A program made the position numbers and the translations under genes. DNA of 64,000 nt from assembly GCA_024195265.1 (NCBI GenBank), contig JAJLRJ010000008.1, forward strand, positions 8,595,488-8,659,487, in the 5' to 3' direction. The notes beneath the pieces were generated by a model that did no database searches, was not told the DNA's origin, and was given only the letters and a program-made list of their open reading frames with translations. Of this stretch, positions 56,860 through 64,000 are shown in pieces (within the stretch, counting starts at the first letter, position 1; each line of letters begins with the position of its first letter). Source of the DNA: Dendrophyllia cribrosa. Lineage: Eukaryota; Cnidaria; Anthozoa; Scleractinia; Dendrophylliidae.

Positions 56860-59800
56860 GTTCGTCATTTTTTACTTCCTGGAAGTTGAAATTCCTAAAA
56901 CATTTCTTTTCACTCGGGAGAACTGATAAACAGCGGCATATTTAAACGATTTAATACATTCATGCACAGATTCTCTAAAAAGTAAGAACTACTCTACATG
57001 ACTCAGATAAGGCATTTTTGAACAAGTTTGAATCAAAAGTTGGTAAAAGCAAGACATGAAGAGTTCAAAAGACATTAAACGCTCCAAACCTCCAAAATCA
57101 CAGCGATTGCATTCCAATACTGGCGCTAGTTCAATTAGAGTACACTTTAGTACAATTTACACTTTAACGGTTGATTAAAAAGTAGAAATTAAGCTACTAG
57201 AATTTTTATAAATGCGGGTTTAGTTAAGGTTAATTAAAAAGTAGAAAGTCTAAAGTGAGTACATCGTGAGACAAACAGTAAATAATGCCATCATTCAGAA
57301 CCACCATGATGAATAACCATAATTTCATGACAATTGTTAAGTTGCAGCTGTTTGGCAGTTTAGATACGATTAACCCTCGCACGTACACGCAAACTCATAC
57401 CCCCACCGTGGTACAAGGGGGGGGGGGGGGGGGGGGGGGGTGGGGGTTGTTGGGGGGGATTGCAACCCCCCCTTGGAATTTTGTGATATTACAATATTTC
57501 GGAAATATTTTACGTCTTATTGATAGCCTGTGATGTGCTCTACAAGACAAGGTAAATATTATGGGTTGTGGCGCTGCTGGAGGTCCGTGACGTCATCCAA
57601 AATGGCCGCCAAGATGGCCGCCATCTTGGATTTTACTAAAAATTCAAATTCATCGAAAAAATGCGGAAATTGCAAATATTTTTTGCTAGAGTTACAAAAT
57701 AAGATACAATTTTACATTTTGATGCTTTTGGTAGCATTTTATGTGTTTTTCACCGAAAAAAGGTTTCATGCTTATGTCGTAAGTGTGTATACTGACTTGA
57801 CGCTCCCTTTTAGCTTTCTTCTCAGCATTGTTCTGATTGTCGGTGCGTATGAAGTGCGCCAAGCATCGTCTTCTTCTGCAGCAGCTGCTGAGCAAGTATT
57901 AGAGACGCTTCAGCTGTTCAACTGCGATGACCTCAAATTACGGTTGACATGTTTTCAGCGCAAGTATCGCACATTTGACGGCACATGCAACAATCTGTGC
58001 AACATAACCATTGGAAGCGCCGGCAGACCACTGCAACGATTACTACCTAATGCTTACCAACAACCAAACAACCAACCTCGAAGTCAATCTGTCGTTCCCA
58101 ACAAATATCTTTCCAATGCCAGAACTGTTAGCCGGGCGGTATTTACTGTTAATAATGGGGCAAATATCAATCAAACAGCTCCGAATTTCACCCACCTGAC
58201 AATGACTTGGGGTCAATTCCTAGATCATGATGTCACCTTGACAGAACTTACCCCAGGAGTGGAGTGTGGAACCAACAATGAGCCGTGTCCTCAAAATCCT
58301 GATTGCATTGGAATCGATATTGAAGGAGAGAATCAACTGCAAGACAACCCATCGGTACAATGTATCCCACTCCGAAGGTCTTTTAGAAACGAAGATGGTG
58401 AACAGGTTAGTGAGTTAAGTTTACGGTTTTCTTGTAGAAACCTCATCAGTACTTAGATAACAATGTGCTTTTTAAAAACAAAAATACCCTATTTCAGAAA
58501 TTTTTTTTTAGATCACGCGAAAAAAGAAAGTTGTTAGGTGTTACGAAAGTGTGAAAAAATATTTATGTCACCATTACAAAAGGCGAAATTTTAAACGTAC
58601 GTTGACGCAAAAAATATTTTGTATAAACCGGAAGCTCTATTAAGGAGAGTGCAAATCTGGACTCATTTTATTTTACTATTGCATGCAGATAAATGAATTA
58701 ACCTCTTACATTGACGGGTCACAAGTGTACGGATCAGACGATGAATTAGCAAACAGACTTCGTAACCCCAAAGACAAAGCTCTTCTGGATGATCGGCTAG
58801 TGCCAAACACCGGAGAGAGACCAAGGCTTCCTCCTAGCGATCCTGAGGCTTTCTGCAGATCGCCTAATCGTACAAAAGCTGATTGCTTTCTTGCTGGCGA
58901 TGGTCGAGTGAATGAAAATCATGGTAAGATACACCGTGACTGACAACTGGATCATGTTCCTGTATGACTCATTTTCAGTCAATAGGAGAATAGCTGTTTA
59001 CAATTTTACCTAAGTAGCATAGGCGCCTCTAAACTACTAGCTGTCCCTAGATATGTCCAGAAATGCAGGCAGTGGGGCCACGCTATTCCATGACTGGCGA
59101 TCACAAAGTGTCCTCACCTATAAAAGTTCACTAAGACACACGAAATTCTGTCACATATGAAGTAATATGAAAACGACAAACAATTTTGTCAAATATGAAG
59201 TACTCATTAAACAATACTTGCCTGCATTTCTGGATATAAGTGAGTTTTATCCCGTGAGACAATCGCAGTCTCTAACGTTCTCGACCGCCAAGCCCTAATA
59301 AGTAATGTTAAACTGAGGAGTAACTGATACAAGTAATGTGACATTTAAAGTACACGCAACGTGAAAATAACATTAAAAAATAGATTATTTAAGTCTGATG
59401 TTAACATCCCTTAAAAAAGCCCAAAGAGTTGAAACCAGGAAACAAGTTAAATAACGGTTTAAAAGCATTTAAAAAGGTCCAAGTTACTATAAAATGTAGC
59501 CGTTTATATATCGTATCTGCAGCGTCTAAACACTTCGACAGCTTTCGGATATAGGTAAACATTGATAACATCGGATTTTATGACAAAGGAGTAGCCTAGT
59601 TATAAACTTCGTTTGAAAGATATCGCTTCAATTATGTTTGAAATATTTAACCATTCTTATTTTTCACAGCTTTGATTGCGATGCATACTTTGTGGGTACG
59701 TGAACACAATCGTATAGTCAGTAATCTGCGCCATTACAATCCATACTGGTGTAACGATAAACTGTTTCAAGAGGCGCGTAGAATCGTTATTGCCGAGATG

Positions 59801-62223
59801 CAGCACATCACCTACAACGAGTGGCTTGCAGTTCTGTTCGACGAAGAATTGGTAAGAGCTGTGTGAAAATATATAGCATCTTTGTAGGCAACTGTATTGT
59901 TGGCTCAAGAATGCAATAAAAATTTCATTGCTTTCATGAGAGACCCACTTTTCTTTTAATTTTAATAAAGTTGTTTGTTACATGATTGTTAAATGCCTGA
60001 TATCTAGCAGGATGATGGAGAAAAGCTAAGTTCACCAGCTCAAGAACTTGTTAACCTCTAAGTCAGTGGGATTAAAAATTACTGAAAGCCCTCGAAAGGA
60101 ACGTTAAACATCAACACACTTAACTCACGCCGAATGTTGGATTGAACCAGGCCTTCGAGGAAGGCAGGCAATTTTTCTCAAACTGAGCGTAGCGTTACCC
60201 CTGCTTTGATACGGAATACAATGAAGCGTCTTTGAAATAATTTTTATTTGTACTTCTATTTCAGAGAAATAGCTCAGGTCTTTTGTTGGAGCCTGATGGC
60301 ACGTTTTTCACGGGTTATGATCCAGCAGTAAACGCAGAAATGTTGAACCCTTTCTCGACAGCTGCCCTCAGAATGGGACATTCTTTGATTCGAAACACTT
60401 TCGCTCTACGCCCTTTTTCAGCTTTTAACGAGCCGAGGAGTCTCCAAGTCAGCGATATGTTTAACCCTATACGTTTCTTTGAAGAGGAGAACGTATACGG
60501 AGGAATCTTTGAAGGACTGACCAGATTAGAAGCAAGGAATTTTGATCAGTAAGTAAAAGATTTTTATCCATGCAAAAATGAAGTGTTCGCAATGTTTATC
60601 AATGTAAGACTCCGCAATAACAATTTATCCCTCCTAATTAGAATGGTATAATATAATTTGTTGCAAGCAAAAATCACAACAGAATTATAATAAAATATAG
60701 TAGCCGAGTATCATGAATTATCCAAATATTAACCGACTGAGTTTCTGTAGTGTCCACCTCAGCGCTCTAGTATTATTTACGACTTTTTTCTTTTCATTTT
60801 GAACTCTTTACTGATATATGTTTTCACCCGGAGAGACAAACACGGCTGACAAAAAACATGGGGGCAATGAGACCGCGATCTGTACGGGGGCATACACCCG
60901 CGAGCTGTGCCGCGTATCTTGTGTGGGACAAATAATCAACTTGCATAGATTAACCCATTTTCTGTAACGATGGTGCTGCGCTCTCGGCCGTAGGCCGCAA
61001 AGGAGCTCCGCTCAGAAAATCTATAAATGTTTAAACAACTATCGAACTTCGACTGATCGGAAAATTGTTTAGGTAGTGAGGCTAATAAGATGATAATTTT
61101 TTTTTCAGTTTCTTCGTTAGAGCCGTAGGTTTGGACCTTATTATCGAAGGACCGGGACCGAACGGAACCCTCGGGGCCGACCTTCCTGCCATTAACATTC
61201 AACGAGGCCGGGATCATGGCTTACCAGGCTACGCTGCCTACCGAGAAGCGTTGGGAGGTGGTAAGGTTAACTTTTTCTCAGATCTTCGTACCACAATAAC
61301 TCAGGCACGAATTAACCGATTGAAAGAAGTTTACGTAGCGGCGAAGGACATCGACGTATTTGCCGGAGGCATGAACGAGTATCCAGTTAGAGGAAGTATA
61401 TTTGGCCTTGTCTTCACAGAGATTTTGACCCGGCAGTTCAGAGCTTCACGCTTTGGCGACCGCTTTTGGTATGAGAGAAATGACCCCCAGATTGGGTTTA
61501 CCCAAGCTCAGCTCAGTGAAATAAGAAAATCGTCTATGGCTCGGGTAATATGCGACAACACAGACATAGTGTTTTCCATTCAACGGAAGGCGTTCAGGCC
61601 GGAAAATGATTACAGCAATCCTTCTGTTCCTTGCGGCAACCTGGATTTTGTTAACTTGAAGGAGTTCGCTGAAGGTAAGAGTTTTTCTCCATTTTTTCGT
61701 TTGTATTTTGTAAATCCCCAGTGAGGTTTGATGTAACAAGTGTATTGGTGTAAGATTAGGCCATGCGGACGCTATCTGTTGCATGAAAACGCTAGGAGTA
61801 AAAAAAATTAAAATGTATATTGCTACTCTTCCTGAATGGGATCAGCTTGTCCACCGCAAGGAACAGTATCAGATGGTTGAGATGCACAGTGTGGGACAAA
61901 AAGCCTTTTGCCTAAGAGAAACGGAGACAGAAACCACGAATTAAATCTCCGAGCCAAAGATCGAACACGTAAGCGTTCCGCTAGCTAGCCACTTGACACA
62001 GCCACTTCCCACACCTTGGGAAGAATTACCCAGTAGCCTTGACAATACGATCATAAACTTTCTCGACGCCGCAATTAGAGTTGCAAATAAAAATATAAAA
62101 AAATATGCGGCAATACGACCACTAATCAACGACTCGTTTTCTTTTTTTTATGTCACAGCTGGAGAATACAGTGCTTCGGTGGGTTCTCAAGAGTCGAATG
62201 AGCCTGTTGGCGTTTGGGCGTGA
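56846..62223 (+). CDS. Secreted animal haem peroxidase B, tandem paralogue of A, 7 coding exons
   Basis: Coding exons: 56846-56859, 57814-58405, 58689-58923, 59670-59851, 60265-60548, 61109-61674, 62159-62223. They total 1938 nt and 645 aa, with GT-AG introns in the same phases as gene A. The N-terminus MKATSFLLSIVLIVGAYEV is a good signal peptide, followed by a Ser/Ala-rich linker. The peroxidase domain has WGQFLDHD (Asp142, distal His143), calcium loop TSYIDGS at 207-213, RVNEN (Arg275, Glu278), [21 protein letters not shown] (proximal His380) and NIQRGRDHG. All catalytic residues are present, so an active extracellular H2O2-dependent oxidase is predicted. Asn replaces the myeloperoxidase Met that forms the third haem bond. 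Introns are short (0.3-1.0 kb), unlike those of gene A. The last exon is unrelated to that of gene A. Confidence 0.91.
57417..57471 (+). repeat. G-run in peroxidase B intron 1
   Basis: About 25 consecutive G, then GGGGGTTGTTGGGGGGG. G-quadruplex potential on the coding strand of the intron. Confidence 0.9.
57588..57629. promoter_or_regulatory. CRE palindrome and YY1-type motif in peroxidase B intron 1
   Basis: TGACGTCA (57588-57595) is a perfect cAMP-response-element core. GCCGCCATCTTGG (57617-57629) is the complement of the YY1 consensus AAGATGGCGGC. They lie about 190 bp before exon 2. Binding is not shown; both also occur in transposons. Confidence 0.35.
57814..58405 (+). CDS. Peroxidase B coding exon 2 (signal core, distal His)
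   Basis: The acceptor is gacgctcccttttag and the donor is gaacag/gttagt, phase 0. At 592 nt it is exactly the length of exon 2 in gene A. It encodes the rest of the signal peptide, a Ser/Ala run, the CFQRKYRTFDGTCNNLCN lead-in and WGQFLDHD. Confidence 0.9.
58689..58923 (+). CDS. Peroxidase B coding exon 3 (calcium loop, catalytic Arg/Glu)
   Basis: The acceptor is ttgcatgcag; the exon ends AATCATG before gtaaga, phase 1. It encodes INELTSYIDGSQVYGS, a dipeptide-rich stretch ending in Cys residues, and RVNEN with Arg275 and Glu278. Confidence 0.92.
58924..59669 (+). other. Peroxidase B intron 3
   Basis: gtaaga donor, tttttcacag acceptor. It contains an inverted pair CCAGAAATGCAGGCA (about 59057) and TGCCTGCATTTCTGG (about 59219), probably a small hairpin MITE. 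Confidence 0.7.
59670..59851 (+). CDS. Peroxidase B coding exon 4 (REHNRIV helix)
   Basis: The acceptor is ttatttttcacag and the donor is ttg/gtaaga. Length 182 nt, as in gene A. It encodes [13 protein letters not shown] and the conserved [21 protein letters not shown] helix. Confidence 0.93.
60110..60215 (-). mobile_element. Degenerate tRNA-derived SINE in peroxidase B intron 4
   Basis: The minus strand shows CCTGGTTCAATCC (B box) about 45 bp after a weak A-box-like segment. Low similarity to the other SINEs here. Confidence 0.35.
60265..60548 (+). CDS. Peroxidase B coding exon 5 (proximal His)
   Basis: The acceptor is acttctatttcag and the donor is gatca/gtaagt, phase 2. It encodes ALRMGHSLI with proximal ligand His380. 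Confidence 0.93.
60549..61108 (+). other. Peroxidase B intron 5
   Basis: gtaagt donor, long T-run acceptor. Locally GC-rich at 60840-61010; no family recognised. Confidence 0.75.
61109..61674 (+). CDS. Peroxidase B coding exon 6 (NIQRGRDHG)
   Basis: The acceptor tttttttttcag is strong and the donor is gaag/gtaaga, phase 1. It encodes [28 protein letters not shown] and [10 protein letters not shown], ending in the family's NLKEFAEG-like segment. Confidence 0.93.
61840..62025 (-). mobile_element. tRNA-derived SINE in peroxidase B intron 6
   Basis: The minus strand shows TGGCTGTGTCAAGTGG (A-box region) then ACGTGTTCGATCTTTGGC (B box) at tRNA-like spacing, and a body running towards 61840. Confidence 0.5.
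62159..62223 (+). CDS. Peroxidase B coding exon 7 (short C-terminus) and stop
   Basis: The acceptor cttttttttatgtcacag is strong. G+CT makes Ala625; 20 codons follow, then TGA at 62221-62223. The tail is Ser-rich with no Cys. It is supported by frame, acceptor and position, but it has no homology to exon 7 of gene A to confirm it. Confidence 0.68.
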
Positions 62224-62257
62224 GGCGTTCACTGCATGGGTTATAATCCATATTTAA

Positions 62258-62566
62258 AGGGACACTGTCCTGCCACATGACTGACACATGTCGCTTACCT
62301 TATTTACACGTTATATCACTAAATGCAAGCAAATAATATACAACTTAACTGGATAAAAGATCACTATAAAGCAAAACAGAAGCAGTAGTTTGGAGATAAA
62401 GTGCAGGATTGCAAGGATGGAAGTGGATTACATTTCATCAAATTTGATTTCGTGACAGGCGGTCAAGAAATCAAAATTGAAAATGTTGTGGAATTTATAA
62501 CGTAAGCAAAGCAAGCTCCTGGACATAATCGTTAAAACGCGAGATATCAGCCTAGACAGTGTCCCT
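62258..62566. mobile_element. TTAA MITE immediately after peroxidase B
   Basis: Tips AGGGACACTGTC (62258-62269) and GACAGTGTCCCT (62555-62566) are perfect inverted copies, flanked by TTAA (62254-62257) and the one-base variant TGAA. It begins 34 bp after the TGA stop, so the gene's 3' UTR probably includes it. Confidence 0.78.
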
Positions 62567-62570
62567 TGAA

Positions 62571-64000
62571 TCAATAGTTTTGTTATTTACTTTTCAAGAC
62601 GTAGTTATAGCTTTTCTAAGCTGGACAACAGCAATATTTCCTCGATTAAGTGCTCACTTTTTCGAAACGCCCTCTTAGTTTCGAACTGTAGCAACATCCG
62701 GTCCTTAGTTTTGTGAAATCGGGTCTTTGTTCGATGTTTTTGTTGTCGTTTTTCGCAGTTTTTCGGCCTTGACCGTGCACAACACAATATATGTTAAACT
62801 TTTGTTCGAGCAACTGACCAATATAAATGGTGCTATTAAGTTATTCAGTCATAGCGTGTGATCAAAAAACAAAAGATGTGCACGGTCAAGTACGGTCCAA
62901 CATCAATTGTAGCTCCTTTGTTTACGCCATTGAAGTCTGCAAGGTTTCATGACCAGTCCCTCGATTAACTATGTCCAAACGGTGAAAAAAAAAATTAATT
63001 CATTTCTCTTTTACTGCCAAGGATAGGAAATTGTTCAAACTTCAAGCCAATTAATTTATGTTAGAAAGCCAAAAATACGAAATTCAAATTAAGCGCTTAA
63101 GTAACTTGTTCGAGGAAATGCGGTACAGTGTAGTCACAGTGCCATTATTGATATTTGCTGCATAGTAAGTCCTATCACAAAGTAACAGACCAGAAAAGGC
63201 TAAAAAGGTACATTCTTTAAATTTGATCAGCGAAATCATCCATGCGCTAACCTATTTTTGTATGTTTTCGAAAGATTTCAGGCTTATTTCATAAAAAAAA
63301 ATGGGAAAATGGTCAATCAATATTCCCGAACATATGTTTCAATTATGGCTTGTCTTGCTTCAGTTACTAACTTGTTAAGTAAACCAAGGTGAATTCGTCT
63401 TTAATTTCCAAATAATGTAAACCATGACATCATTGCATCAAAGTAGTCATGAGCTGTAGTCTAACATTTAGTAAAACGTGTTATAAAGGTTTTTTCATTT
63501 AAAGCCGATGCAAGCTAGACCTGGACCTGCGCACAACGGGTACCAAGCGAAGGCAATAGGTAGTTTACGCAATCTTTTTCATGATTAGTTTTAGGATTTA
63601 GAGTTTGTTCGATCAGGTTATAATTCATGCCTTCAAGCTTTAGTTAAAAATGTAATGTTTATGTTGGTAGGAATAAACTTTGCAAAAGAACTGAACATGT
63701 GCAATAAGAGTGTTACTTTGCTTTGAAACATAAATCAAGTTCCGATCAACTGTTATGACCAGCGTAGGATTGTGATTCAAGATTCTCCTTCGCCGGAAAA
63801 TCAATAATCACGAATACTTCATTGAACGGAAGCGAGCACCATCTGTACTTGATCTGCAATCCCATACCTGTCATAAAACGCGACGTGCATTAGAAAACAT
63901 TATAAAATGCTCAAGGAAATACGCGCGCTATGATTGGTCAAACCGAGTTCATTATAACTCGATAAAGCACGCGCGTGACGGTAGGTTCATTAAAACCGTT
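62571..64000. other. Downstream region of peroxidase B
   Basis: No gene seen. The first clear AATAAA found after the stop is at 63672-63677, 1.45 kb away. From about 63905 a GC-rich repeat with ACGCGCG motifs begins and is cut by the window end. Confidence 0.5.

Noticed and set aside
57530..57813. N-terminal extension of peroxidase B exon 2 upstream of 57814
   Set aside because: It has no similarity to gene A, contains promoter- or repeat-like DNA, and is interrupted by a consensus acceptor that yields a proper signal peptide.

Overview
The window looks like nuclear DNA of an invertebrate animal, most likely an anthozoan cnidarian such as a stony coral. The evidence is AT-rich non-coding DNA, spliced genes with GT-AG introns, AATAAA polyadenylation signals, and dense small inverted-repeat transposons with tRNA-derived SINEs. 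The two genes encode secreted animal haem peroxidases. The species assignment is an inference, because no database search was possible.

Only two protein-coding genes can be supported, both on the + strand. Peroxidase A (22294-36219, 7 coding exons, 656 aa) and peroxidase B (56846-62223, 7 coding exons, 645 aa) are tandem paralogues. Coding exon lengths are 14/592/244/182/287/560/92 in A and 14/592/235/182/284/566/65 in B, with identical intron phases 2,0,1,0,2,1. In both, a 14-nt first coding exon (ATG to AG) supplies the first residues of the signal peptide. Both keep the distal His, the Arg/Glu pair, the proximal His, both predicted haem-ester acids and the calcium loop, so both are predicted active. 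Gene A spans 13.9 kb because transposons inflate its introns. Gene B spans 5.4 kb.

Layout: 1-22.3 kb is gene-free and packed with DNA transposons: Harbinger-like at 0.5-1.5 kb, piggyBac-like at 3.3-4.3 kb, another 3-bp-duplication element at 4.6-5.6 kb, a 9-bp-duplication element at 6.8-7.5 kb, and a 4.25-kb TTAA element at 8.9-13.15 kb carrying a nested 1.5-kb fold-back element. It also holds a duplicated 0.53-kb segment at 19-20.9 kb whose second copy has acquired two further insertions. 22.3-36.2 kb is peroxidase A, with a Harbinger-like element containing a 769-bp palindromic insertion, an antisense LINE fragment and several MITEs in its introns. 36.3-56.8 kb is intergenic, with a second LINE fragment, minisatellites, a CAGGGG-ended element and a near-perfect 212-bp palindrome. 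56.8-62.2 kb is peroxidase B, followed by a TTAA MITE 34 bp after its stop codon.

The genes act alike. The products should be secreted, covalently bind haem and use hydrogen peroxide to oxidise halides or phenols, as animal peroxidases in innate defence or extracellular-matrix crosslinking do. I found no operon-like or novel multi-gene system. The unusual content is the duplicated gene architecture and the nested palindromic mobile DNA.
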